This document shows, one piece after another, positions 24,887-36,278 of a stretch of 64,000 bases of DNA. How positions within the stretch are numbered: position 1 is the stretch's first letter; each line of letters opens with the position of its first letter. The translations under genes and the position numbers were made by a program. The DNA comes from Wuchereria bancrofti (Eukaryota; Nematoda; Chromadorea; Rhabditida; Onchocercidae): assembly GCA_005281725.1 (NCBI GenBank), contig SSBO01000003.1:10351251-10415250 (forward strand). The letters are read 5' to 3'. The notes beneath the pieces were generated by a model. That model did no database searches. It was not told the DNA's origin and was given only the letters and a program-made list of their open reading frames with translations.

Positions 24887-25515
24887 ATCTATTGTTTCGG
24901 ACTAAAATACATTACCTCCTTTGGTAGTGATCTATCAGAATGCTATAAACATGAGTCAAAAAGAAATCATTTGGAATGTTAAAATTTCACATTCACTTAA
25001 AATCTATCATTACGACGAAAATAGTCACTAAAATATATTTACCTTGTCAATAGTAGTCTCAGGATACCGCATATGAACCTGAAACAAGTCATTTAGAATA
25101 TAAAGATTTTACAATCATTTAAATCTATCATTACGGACAAAATGGTCATTAAAATTAATAACCTTGGTTGGTTGAATCAGGATATCATTTGATACTTTTA
25201 AAGAAATCATTTTTTTAAAAAAAAAGTGTTGACAGTAGTGTCACATTAGAAGTATTTGTGTTATTAGGAGATCAAGAAATAATCAACACATGATATTTTT
25301 TTTCCTAAATCACTGTGATTGTATTTCAATGTGTTAGGTTTTAACTGAGAACCACTTTCCGGAACGTATGATGCTTTCACTCTGGTTAAATCTATCATTA
25401 CAGGTAAAATAGTAGTCACTAAGATGTATTATTACCTGTGTTGAAAAATTGTAGCTATCGTACTGAGAATCACTTTCCGAAACGAATGAAGTAGAAGTGC
25501 TCTAAAAGAAATCAT
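24887..25515. repeat. degenerate tandem array of about 116-120 bp units
   Basis: The phrase ATCTATCATTACGGACAAAAT and its variants occur at about 24887, 25003, 25123 and 25389. Each is followed by a short variable core and then AAAGAAATCATTTGG or a variant. The spacings are 116, 120 and 266 bp. Within the long interval, 25347-25385 is a decayed copy of exon-like core D (GAGAACCACTTTCCGGAACG against GAGAATCACTTTCCGAAACG). A wider duplication relates 25255-25345 to 25560-25650. Confidence 0.75.
24889..25501 (-). CDS. 3' part of a candidate gene made of small duplicated exons
   Basis: On the minus strand, exon-like segments with proper AG/GT borders lie in a tandemly duplicated array. D is 25436-25501 (66 nt, reads STSTSFVSESDSQYDSYNFS and two more residues). 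C is 25163-25194 (32 nt). B is 25043-25078 (36 nt, VHMRYPETTIDK). A is 24889-24942 (54 nt, HSDRSLPKEVMYFSPKQ, then stop). D, B and A join in frame; C does not and contains a frame break, so it may be a dead or alternative exon. The flanking intron sequence (5' GTAATGATAGATTT, 3' AAATGATTTCTTT) is conserved between units. An AATAAA lies 80 bp after the stop (24803-24808). I do not recognise the product. The 5' exons are not resolved; a signal-peptide-like exon at 30049-30126 could belong to it but the link is unproven. Confidence 0.4.
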
Positions 25516-28409
25516 TTGGAGTAATGCTAATATGCCAATAATATCAAAACTACTAGTTTTATTAAGAGATTAAATGTAGACAACAAAATTAAGTTATTAA
25601 CGTAAGATATTCTTTCCTAAATCATCATTTTCACGTATAATTCCACGTGATTTCAGATCTATTCGGATAAAATAGCTTGTAAAATTAGTCAGTGAAAGAA
25701 AAAAATAAATAAATTCATGAGAAGTACGATTCTTTTCATTAACGAATTATGGATAATAAATTAATCTGAAAATCATATGGCGCAATTCTCGCCTATAATA
25801 TGGTTTAAGTGACAAATGTGCAAGCTTTACTTTTCTATACTGCAATTGTTTTTGATAGTTAAACACAATTGTACCGAAATATAGCTTGAAATGTACCGAA
25901 ATATAGCTTGAAGTTTGCTTATTTTTTGCGAATAATATCGTAGACCAAAAGTGAATCTTCCACCAATGTACATTTTTCTCGAGTTGAAATTGCAAATTCG
26001 TGATTTTTAAAAATTACACAATTTCTATCTTATTTATATGGATCAGATAAAATTTTATCTAACAATGAGTTTAACAATTAACCGAAAATTAATAAAAGTA
26101 AGAACAATAAAAAGGATTATGTATAATAGTTTTGCAACGGTTGACAAAAGAATGAACATGAAATGAAACTGTGCAATATGCAATAAACAGACATAACTAA
26201 CAAATTTTTCGGTATATAAAAAAGATAAATTTAACATAATAATTAATTTACTTTATGAAAAATAGTAAATCTGGCAGAAATTTGACATATTAAGAAAAGT
26301 TTGATATAGAACACAAAAATGAATTAGAATGGCATAGGAAGTTTATAATATATCACAATATCTATCATCGACTGATTTAATACAAAAATTTGAATTCATG
26401 TGAAAAAAAAAATGAGTTCCAGACAAGAAAAGAATAAAGTGGGAATTAAAAGAGAAGCAATTTATAGGAATTTACATAGTACTCATTAATTAATCTTTGA
26501 TTACTATCAACAAGTAGGTAGTATTGTTTTGTTTACTACTGTTTATCTTTATTATAAGTGATTATCATGACACGTCATATCTCCCTAATTTTATTATACA
26601 ATGATTGTTATAATTCAACAACATAACTCATATTTATCACTTTTTTAATCATGTAGTTAATTAATTAACAATAGTTGTTACGGTTAGAAATATATTTCTA
26701 CTTTTGATTGATTATTCCTGTGTTCGTATAATAAGATAATAACGGATAAGATGAAATTGCAATAAATTGTAATATCTTTTAATCTGTTTGAATATTATAT
26801 AATTATTTATTTGAATGTGATGATTATTGTGTCTCGGCAAAATTCTTTCATTTTATTTAATTTTATTTTATATATGATTGTAGAATGTCGAATGGTGTCC
26901 TAAAATATAGTAAAATATATTAATAATACATGATGGCTGCATTAGTTTTTAATCTGCTGGAATATTATATATTTATTTGTATATGATGATTATTGTGTTA
27001 TTATTATCCCATCATTAGTTTATCCAAATACTTGTTTATTTGTTCGCAGTGATAGATATGCAATTATTAATCTTATATCAACTGGAAAAGTATGGTTATA
27101 TATATCGTGATATACTGCAGTATACATTTTGCAACAAATAAAATTAAAATTTGTAGTGCTAAATAGTCTTTCTTCTTTGTGTAATATTCAAAGTCGGCTT
27201 TGAAAAATTTGTTGTAATGTTGGTTGAATTCTTCAATCTTTTAACTAATCTTAATCCATCACTTAACCACCAAATATGTTTAGAAATTACGAGGAGGCAT
27301 GCCAGACATGAAAAAAATGCAATGAAAATTCCTTATCATGAATGATCAATGTTAATTCAGATTACGTAGAATTATGATGTGTGAAAAATGGGCGCTATTT
27401 TTTCTTTTTTTTTAAAGCTTTTTGTCATCAATCCTGATTAAAATTTTCAATGGATGAGTTGAAATTTTATCAAAGATTTTCATAAATTGGTGTTTTATTT
27501 TCATATAATCTACTAATCACTTTATCTACAATAAGGGACCATGTGACATCATAAAAACATTTGTGTCATTTGTCGTCGATTTTCTATAACTGTGACAAAA
27601 TTTGACTGTTCTTTCTGCTTCTTTGATTGTAGACACCTCAAACTTGGGTAATTAAACCTTTATTTAACATAAAAACAAATCAACATAATAGCGCATTATA
27701 CATATCGCATGGATACAACACAGTTATAAAACGCTAAACACTACAAGAGAGCTGAAACCCCAAACTCACTATAAATGGACAATTGTAAAGCAATGATTAA
27801 TTGTAATTAAGAGATGGTGTTGGATAAATGTGAATTTGGGAATAAAGGAAATTTGTTTAAGGATAGATATTTCTTTGTTACAATATCTATTACATGCATT
27901 TAATTCTCACATATCTCATACAGTATAATGTGTGTAAAGCGGGGGTAATTTATGAACAAAGAGATGATTCATTTACAGCTTCTCCTCGCTTTCCAGCGAC
28001 ATCATTATTGAGAATTGAATAATCAAAAAAATAAGACTATCATTCAAATTTCCGGAGCACAAACAACAATTTGGTAAATGGTAGTAAGTAGCTTGAAATA
28101 TCAAATGATATGTTGGAAAATATTTTTGACAATATTTTTGAGAATCGAAGTTTAAAAAATTTGCAACCAGAAATCATTTCTGTAACCAGAAAATCAAAAA
28201 CATGAAGCATATGTTATCTGAAAGCATTGTATTTATTACTGGTTTTTAATTAAGCTAAACCACTTTGGAAAATATATTTCATACATATATTTGTAGCACC
28301 AAATTTTGATAAATTAATTAAATCAAAAGTAAATTAATAAAAGGTTTGATTATCGCAAATTTCAAATTGTTCTATAACTTTAAATTTGATTCCACATGTG
28401 GATTCTATT

Positions 28410-28614
28410 CTATTTCTGCAGTTCTAGCAAAAGATTCACTGTTCCTTGAGAAATATCATACTGTTGAAAATATACAGAAGCATAGGCTGTCAGAATTTCA
28501 ATAACATTCAAGAAACAACACTGCAAGCAATTTATGGCTTCAGTTTGATCTAAGACAAAATAACCAAATAAACGTTTCATTGATTTTAACAAATTTTTAT
28601 AAAAATTTATTTGG
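28410..28614 (-). CDS. possible terminal exon, product unknown
   Basis: After a good acceptor (TTTTTTTCAG) this minus-strand segment is open for 68 codons to a TAG at 28410: QINFYKNLLKSMKRLFGYFV, then LDQTEAINCLQCCFLNVIEI and a helical C-terminus ending NLLLELQK. The composition looks protein-like rather than low-complexity, with three closely spaced cysteines. The frame requires two bases from the preceding exon, which I could not find. I do not recognise the family. Confidence 0.3.
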
Positions 28615-29785
28615 CTGAAAAAAAAAAATGTCGAATCCACTTTACCATTCCTAACTTTGAAAAACTTTTTTACTTAAAGGCATTATATTTATTATTTATT
28701 TCTTGTCAAGTAAAACTGTTTTAAAAATTTTTTTGCTGACTTTTATTTGTCCCCACAATATATGTCTTTCTCTCATCTGTTTAACGTCGTAATTTCACAA
28801 TGTGAACAATAGCTTTATTGTTCTTACACGACATCACATATTATCGCGTTCACACAATAATAGGAAAAAAATGAACAAAGCGAACACCAAAAATTATATC
28901 GAACAGTTCATTAAATCTTGTTACACTTCTTTTCAATCCATTACTGTTCTTGCTGCTTCTGTACCACTATTTGGTGAAATTGAATTGATTGAATGTTGAG
29001 AGGAATGGAATCGAAGCTTCTTGCGTTGATTGAACAGTGAGTTTTTACTCCTTATATAGTGCATTTTGGCTTATAGCAAAGGGTATGATTACAGTATTTT
29101 AAGAAAAAGAGTAAGAGCTATCATTTATCGATAATCTTTAACATATATAATGATATTTGATTTATAATATTACGTTAATTGCTTATAAAAGAGTGATTGT
29201 TAAACTGGAAGACATTTAAATATATGTTTTTCAACGTTGCAATTAGGACTGGTTAGTAATGAAGAAATTTAACTGAACAAAAACTTTACACAACCTTTTA
29301 GCTATTGAATGCTAATTGTCAGACTAAAAGATTTTAACAGTAAAATTGAGAAAAAATTACAACGGATTAAGTAAAGCACATCCGTTGTTAACAGATTGTA
29401 ACATTCTAGACAATGCTTAATTCAGTTACAACTGAAAAATGGATGTTAGATCATTTGAAATTTAGTGTGAAACAAGCTTGTATTTGTCTAAGGAATAAGA
29501 CAATTTTTCAAGTAAGACAATTTATAGTATACTTCTCTTGGATGAGACCTTTTCTTGAATGAGAATATCTTCTCTTGGATGAGAAAGAAGAATGGCGTTC
29601 CTTCTAGAATGGCTGCCCTAGGACTAATAAGTTCATCCTGCCCATGCATATTTATCTAACCCATTAGTTCAAATTTCCCAGAACAATGGGTTGATCGTAG
29701 GGAAGAGAGGATAACATATAATTATTAATTTTTCAATCACTTCCAATTACTTTTTAATGCAAATAATTGCTGGAAAACTTATACG

Positions 29786-29825
29786 AAATACTTCTCTACA
29801 CATTTTGATGTGTAGAGAAGTATTT
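29786..29825. repeat. perfect 17-bp inverted repeat (hairpin)
   Basis: AAATACTTCTCTACACA (29786-29802) and its exact reverse complement (29809-29825) are separated by TTTTGA. Pairing does not extend convincingly beyond 17 bp. Confidence 0.95.
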
Positions 29826-30048
29826 GTTCCTGTGAAAATTTTTCTAAGAATGCATAAATAAATCTACAAATGATTGCATATTAAAGAATGAACTGGTTAT
29901 AAATTCATAAGTTTCTAAATGAAAGTAATCTGAATTGATCGCCATGAAAATGTGCAAAATTCCTACATTCTTCGCAATTCCTAGCACTTTTTATTTTTTG
30001 TATTTTCTTTTTGATCTTTCCATTCTTCTAAGTTTTCTTTTCCATTAC

Positions 30049-30126
30049 CAGCACTTTGCTCTCCTTTCCTTCTCTCTTGGATACAGTGATGAATAAAAAT
30101 AAAATCAATCTCATAACAGCAAACAT
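30049..30126 (-). CDS. possible first exon encoding a signal peptide
   Basis: ATG at 30126 on the minus strand opens MFAVMRLILFLFITVS followed by the charged KREGKESKVL, then a good donor (GTAATGG). It is 78 nt, phase 0. It looks like the first exon of a secreted protein transcribed leftward, possibly toward 28410 or the small-exon array at 25.5-24.9 kb. No downstream partner exon was established. Confidence 0.3.
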
Positions 30127-31342
30127 CTTGTAAATAATTGATTTCAGATATGTTAAACTTTATAAACTTTATTGTTTTACATGCAAAATGAACAATGTAA
30201 TCCTGATGAAATGGAAGTGAAATTTTCATACACCAAAAAAATTTTTTATAAAACAATAAAGAATACTTTTATAAAGCAATAAAGAATTTTTATAACTTTT
30301 TCGGCTTTTCGATAAATGCCTTATATCTGTAATGTTCACTAATATCATTCCATACTTTTAATATTTTCTAGATTTGTCAGGATTTTGCTTGGTTACTGAT
30401 CAAGCCCTTTAGTAGTTGGTTGGGTGATGCAAAACAAATAGTCAAATAAAAATTTTATTGCTCGATGTTATAAAGAGTATCAGAGAAATTTTCGTTAGGA
30501 TTGGCGGTCACAGGTCAAGAATTATTTCGGTGTAGTGGGAATGCTAAGATGAAACGAATCGAAGCTTCAAAGATTTGACTGAATATGAAAAATGATCAAA
30601 TGTAAGGCAATACATCACTTCAATTATCTGAGACAAACTAATGAAGTTAATTTCTTCCTCTCATTAATAATTTATGATATCACGTATAACTGAAATTTTC
30701 ATATAATAAAATTTTATAACAAACCTATTAACGATCAAACATTTATTAATTTTTTAAAGTCGATTTAATATTTTATGACCAACTCATTTCGTTTGTTTGA
30801 TATAGGCGTATCCAATGTGTTTCCATAAAGAATAATTACCACCAGTTAGTCATAACATATCGATTATTCGAAGCAAGCAAATTTAACATTAATCATTTTT
30901 TTTTTCACCTTTTTTTTTTCCATTAACTGTTTTTACCTTTTTTCATTAATTGAACAAAAGTGATAGTCATATGTTTACAACTGAATCAAATATGCATCAA
31001 ATAATTACATGTAATTATCAGCTAGAAAATTTTAGGAATTATTCAAAATTAAAAAATATTTTTTTTTCTGCTCCATTTTTTCTTTTTTGCTCTTAGTTAA
31101 GCTTATTACGTGAAGTAAACTATTGCATATGTTGGCCAAATGGAACAACATTAAATATAATATGGAACATAACGACAGATGTAATGAAATAAAAGAATGA
31201 TGCATATGAAATTTAATGTTATACAAAATTAAAAGCATAAATATAAATAGACAAAAAATTGTGTTAAATAAAATTTAAGATATAAACTAAGTCATCGAAA
31301 TACGTATAAAATTCAAACAACTAAACAACATAATTAGAATTC

Positions 31343-31453
31343 ATGGCAGCTCGTTATTATAATTTTGATCATAACCGCAATTTATTTCAGCCTCATAGGC
31401 CGATCGGTATTCAACGGGTAGGGCGTGAACCTATTTGGATTTCTTTGATATGA
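31343..31453 (+). CDS. short ORF upstream of lsm-4, uncertain
   Basis: A 36-codon ORF reads MAARYYNFDHNRNLFQPHRP, then IGIQRVGREPIWISLI and stop. Its composition is unlike the surrounding A+T-rich spacer. A CGG|GTAGGG donor-like site lies inside it, so it might instead be a 5' exon of a spliced transcript. It ends 187 bp upstream of the lsm-4 ATG on the same strand. There is no recognisable family; it could be an upstream ORF or a chance frame. Confidence 0.25.
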   Translation: MAARYYNFDHNRNLFQPHRPIGIQRVGREPIWISLI

Positions 31454-31640
31454 TTGATTAATTGATGAGTTCGTTAAGGTTAGTCTAATGCAATTGATTA
31501 TTCACTCTATCATTTGTTTGTTTGTTTGTTTATTTATTCGTTTAATGTATTTTTGCTAATGTTCTATAATTTATGTTGACAAGTTGACTGATATTTCAGG
31601 ATTATTTTTTCGCTGATATATTGTACTTTTCTGTGAAAAT

Positions 31641-32944
31641 ATGGTGGTAAGTATTATGGATTTCTTTTCTGTAATTTAACTCTCTCTCTCTCTCATATAC
31701 TCTAAAGGGTATTACTGGTTTTTCTGGTTTTTTGTTGTTTTTTTTTCATCATTAAAAAGAAGAGGCGAAAAAAAGTATTATGGGTGTAAAAAAAAAAAGA
31801 AAAAAAAAACCTTATCCATACTATGACTATGATTCCCTTCCACTCCTAAAAGCAGATACATTTCTGTGAACTTAGCATTTTTAGGTTTAGAAACATTTCT
31901 TAATTTAGAAATACATCAGATGATTAATGTTTGGTGTTTTATTAATGGAATTAACAAAATTGGTTCCTTTTTTCAGTTGCCACTGTCACTTTTGCGTACA
32001 GCGCAAAATCATCCGATGTTAGTTGAATTGAAAAATGGTGAGACTTATAATGGACACTTGGTTGCATGCGATGCGTGGATGAATATCCATTTAAGGGATG
32101 CTATCTGTACATCACGTGTCAGTTCCTTTTTTTATACATTATCAACTGCTGATTTTGCATAGAATTTGATTAATCATTAAAATTCAGCCCTGTTCATTCT
32201 AAAGGTTTTGTTTCTTCCTACCTAGATCAAGTTAGACAGATTTTATATAATGTGATCAATGTGGTTGGAGTCTGCCTTTAGCGATCTTGTGGAAAAATGG
32301 GATGAAATGCCGCTTTCTTTAGGGATGTATTTATCGTAAGTTAGCAAAATCAGAATTGCAAGCTGTTACAAGTTGAAGAGTAATAGAGTATGAAATAAAT
32401 TTTAACTGGTATGATTTCTGTTTAACAGTTTCCTTATTTCCTTTCTTCTGAATCTGTTAAATGGTTGCTGAATTGTTTTTAACTGAAGGTTTTTATTAGG
32501 ATGGTGATCGCTTCCTGAAAATGCAAGAAGTGTATGTAAGGGGTTCAACGATCAAATATTTACGGATTCCAGACGATGTAGTAGAATTGGTGAAAGAAGA
32601 GGTAAGTAACGTTCTCAATTCGGTATTGTTTTGGAAGCTCTTGTTATATTTCTTTTTCACAATTCCAAGGTCATAATCATTCGATTCAGAAGTGTACATC
32701 CGGAAGTCACATTTCGACTTCCATTTTCAGCTTCCTGTTTGATGAGCTAACACTAAGTCAGAAATTCTAATTTCAGGTTAAGGAGGTACGTAGACAGCAG
32801 AAGGACCAGCAACGTGCCAAACGTAATTTGCAAGGAGTTCGAGGCGGCGGATCACAAGGTCGAGGAGGAGTTTCTGGTGCTCGTGGCTCTGGACGTGGTG
32901 GGGGTCAGCATGGATGGAATCGAGATAAATCAGCGGTTCAGTGA
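31641..32944 (+). CDS. lsm-4: U6 snRNA-associated Sm-like protein LSm4
   Basis: Four exons: a 6-nt first coding exon 31641-31646 (Met-Val), then 31977-32117, 32500-32601 and 32777-32944, giving 138 aa. The Sm fold is unmistakable: [20 protein letters not shown] (Sm1 begins), [20 protein letters not shown], then [20 protein letters not shown] and LRIPDDV (Sm2). The tail is Arg/Gly-rich ([20 protein letters not shown]), as in other LSm4 proteins. LSm4 joins the LSm2-8 ring, which binds the U6 snRNA 3' end in the nucleus, and the LSm1-7 ring, which promotes mRNA decapping in the cytoplasm. The tiny first exon is supported by the conserved MVLPLSLL start of metazoan LSm4 and a strong GTAAGT donor. 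The donor of exon 2 is GTCAGT, unusual but in phase. Confidence 0.96.
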
Positions 32945-33766
32945 AAACATTTATCTATAAATTATTTGTTTCGTTTATATGATGAAATTATGAAGCATTG
33001 TTGACATTTTGGGAATCGTCGCTGTTTGATATCACTGATAAATTTCACTTTGAAATGAAATATCATGGATACTGAATACGTTGTGTTTTGGATGAGATTC
33101 TTCACGGTTTATTTTTTGTTTTAAAACGGTTGTATAATGATGTCTTGAATAAATGCTTCTCAGATTTTATTGTTTGAAAATTCTGTTACTTTGTACGGAT
33201 TGCTATCCGGTAGAAAATTGTTAGTGCTTTTATCTTTTTTTTCACATTGCTCTAATGGAAAAGGAAAGTAATATTTTTGCTCGGGTAGGTTTGCTTGTTG
33301 TTTTGTTACAAAACTATTTTTAATATTGTTCAAGCAGAGATTAGAAAAAAGTGTAGATGTTTGCAGAGATTAAAAAAAAGTGTAGTGTAGATTTTTCGTA
33401 AGATGTAATTTCAAACCAGTCATCATGCCAGTGGCTTTTTGATTTCTTGTTATTTGCAAAACTAATAGTATACGGCATTATTCTTTTTATAACTCTTTTG
33501 AACATCAGTCACTTCATTTAACATGTAAAATGGAATCAAGCAGTGTTCCGGAAAATATACTTTAGAGCATCAGGTTTTGGTAATTCGATTGATATATATG
33601 TATATGTACATCTTGATATATATATATATATATGTACATCTTTACTGATAACTTATCTTGTGCATTTTACTAGTTAGTTACGTTTTACTGGGCTTAACTT
33701 GGCATTTGCAAATTGCATCATAATGCTTAACATGTATTTGAATAGGTATTTTCATTTGAAATTGAA
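32945..33766. other. spacer between lsm-4 and the ILKAP-like gene
   Basis: These 820 bp carry the lsm-4 3' UTR, two near-identical TATATGTACATCTT phrases separated by a (TA)n run near 33598-33645, and the upstream region of the phosphatase gene. The spacing is long for a nematode operon, so independent transcription is more likely. Confidence 0.5.
33148..33153 (+). terminator. AATAAA of lsm-4
   Basis: A canonical hexamer about 200 bp after the lsm-4 stop, in a spacer without other genes. Confidence 0.5.
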
Positions 33767-36278
33767 ATGGCAACAAAAAGGAAGATGGTGCCACCGTTAG
33801 CAGTTTCACTTTATCATGATTTGGATATTGGTTCGACTGTTACTGGAAAATCAGGAAATTCCACAGATGCAAATAGTGTCGATGTGGATTCCAGTTGTAG
33901 CACACAGAAGAGATCCCGAGATGAGAGTGCAATTTCCGAAGGGTCAAGCAAGATTGGTGAAGATGACGGTGCTGGTAGGTGGACGATTGCTTCATTCTCT
34001 TAAAAGGCGTGTCTTTGATTGTCCATTCCTGAATGCCTTCAATTCTTATGTATTACACACCTTTTTCGAAAAGGCATTACTTGGAAGGATTTAGTTTAAT
34101 TTGTTTTTTCTTTTCTTTTTATTTTTGGCTTTGAAGTTATTCCAGGTGGTTGTGGAGAATTATAAGACATACTATGAAATCCTTATTAAAAAAAAAAGGA
34201 ACAAAAAAAAAAAATTAAATGAAATTTGGTTGCAGTTGGTAAACAACTGGTAAGCGTATGTGGTTGGCGGAAAGGTGAACGTCAAGATATGCAAGATGCG
34301 CATGTTCGACTGGATCAGTTTGGACTCACGGCCATCTGTAACATGTAATTACAACAAACACAGTGAAACACAAAATGTCTTTTAACATTATGGATTAGTT
34401 TTATTCAGCTCATACTTTTTTAGTCAACGAAGTGCTTTTTATGCGATTTTTGATGGTCATGCTGGACGCCGAGCTGCAGATTTTGCTGCTGAACGTTTGC
34501 CATCTAAACTAAAGAGAAAATTGGAAGCATGTAGGTTTTTATCTTTGAATGATTACAGTTATTTCTATATGTTATAAAAATGAATGGAGTTAGATGTAAA
34601 TCGCCAATTTAAAGTGCTCGAGATCAAAATGAATTGTTAATCATAAAAGAGATGAGGCTAAGATTTTCCAAGAATAGAAGAAATCATATTTCATTCATAA
34701 CTGTCATGAGAGAAAGTCAACAAAATTACTGGGACAATTTTTTCAACATTTTACTTTCCCAATACTTTAAATGTATTTTACAAGCAAAATATCGTGAGAA
34801 ACGATTATTTTGTGAACTAATAAAGATTTATATGAATCGGCGATATGGAATTAACTATAGTCAAGTATATTTGCAAGTCTTGCATGAGTATGAGTCACAG
34901 CAATCACATTAATAGTAATTCTAGGTTCTGATTTCGTTTCTTTGGAAAAAGGAATAAAGAAGTGCTTCATTGATACGTATAAACAAATCGATGAACAATT
35001 TCTAGTTGAAGCTCGTCGAACGTGAGTTCTTGTTATGCTTTAACTGTAATTTTTGTAGATTGTGTTTCTATTTTTTCTTTTTTTGTTCCAAAACTTTATT
35101 GAACTAAAGGAGGCCTTCATGGAAAGATGGCACAACAGCAACTACAATTCTGCTCATTAACAATATTATTTATTGTGCAAATATCGGCGACTCAAAGGTT
35201 AGTTTAAAAATTATTTAACTTGAGTTCAATATTTCAAAGTAACTGTTGCACTATTATGAAGCAAGAGCAAAAGTTTTTTTTTTTTTTAAATTAGAGGCAT
35301 AAATCTTTGTGTAACTAACTCTCTGCATAATCTAACTTAACTTTATGGTAATTTCCATGAGTTCAATTATGGATTAAATCATATGGCTTGATCGTCAAGT
35401 TATACTTTACAGGCAATAGTTTGTCGTAGTAAGCCAGGAACTGAGGAAGCAAAAGATGTTGCGATGCAGTTAACAGTAGATCACTCACCGCTACATTTCG
35501 AAGAACGAATGCGAATTCAAAAGGCAGGTGGTAATGTCAAGTAAGTTTATTGAAAATTTGTTAACAGCAGATTTCATCTTTATATACTTCGTTATTTTGA
35601 AATGAAATATTTGAGGGATGGTCGCATAATGGGCATTTTGGAAGTTTCTCGATCGATTGGGGATGGTCAATTCAAGGCATATGGACTTATTTGTACACCT
35701 GATGTTAAGAAATTTTCTATCACAAAGGATGACATGTTGGTCTTTTGTTTTCGTTTTATTCAACACAATCGATATTTGAATCATGGTAGATGGAAGCATT
35801 AATTATTTAAGCGTTAACATGAATTTATATACTATATTTGATAGCTCTATCGTTTTGTTATTGAATTTTGATGAGTTTTTAGATATTAACATTTTCGACA
35901 ATTGCTTTTAGATTAGTAATACAGAATTGCAAATTTCTTTAAAGATAACTGTTTTAGATTTGTCCTTATTGCGTGTGATGGTTTATGGAAAACGTTCAGC
36001 AATCAACAGGCGGTAGATTTTGTTATGGCAAAAATTAGGCAACTAACAAAGGTTTGAATATTTAGGAAAATTTGACATCTATTTAGGAAAATTTGATATC
36101 TTTTCTTTTTTTTTCTTTTTAGCCTAATGTTGAGCAAGAATCAGAAACACGTGAAATGATTTGGCAAAATGTTGCGGATGATTTGGCTGCAGAATCGGTA
36201 AAACGAGGTTGTGGTGATAATGTTTCCGTTATTATTGTAGTACTTAATGATTCACAAGATTATTTAAGTGTAAAGTAA
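33767..36278 (+). CDS. ILKAP: PP2C-family serine/threonine phosphatase, ILKAP-like
   Basis: Nine phase-consistent exons (33767-33974, 34236-34344, 34424-34530, 34925-35021, 35110-35197, 35413-35540, 35616-35735, 35958-36051, 36123-36278) give 368 aa. After a Ser/Asp-rich N-terminus (about 70 aa) comes a full PP2C domain: RKGERQDMQDAHV, YAIFDGHAGRRAADFAAERL, NIGDSKAIVCR, ERMRIQKAGGNV, LEVSRSIGDGQFKAYG, LIACDGLWKTF and GCGDNVSVIIV. The metal-binding aspartates of DGHAG, CDGLW and GDN are present, so it should be an active Mg/Mn-dependent phosphatase. The run RMRIQKAGGNVKDGRIMGIL matches the integrin-linked-kinase-associated phosphatase (ILKAP) subfamily, which regulates ILK and Wnt/GSK3 signalling in vertebrates. 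Its role in this worm is not shown. The acceptor of exon 7 (ATTTGAG) is weak. The 395-bp third intron contains a separate open frame. Confidence 0.93.

Larger units (their letters stand above)
25502..31342. other. poorly resolved region, possible minus-strand gene(s)
   Basis: No complete gene model could be built over these 5.8 kb. Base composition is less extreme than elsewhere and several minus-strand segments have exon-like borders: 30049-30126 (signal peptide-like), about 28956-29055 and 28410-28614 (C-terminal-like). Their phases do not chain, so exons are missing or they belong to different genes. A 22-bp tandem duplication (TGTACCGAAATATAGCTTGAA) lies at 25870-25913 and a perfect hairpin at 29786-29825. 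Confidence 0.45.

Noticed and set aside
31641..36278. lsm-4 and the phosphatase gene as an operon
   Set aside because: The 820-bp spacing, with an AATAAA in between, is longer than usual for nematode operons and no trans-splice evidence can be read from DNA.
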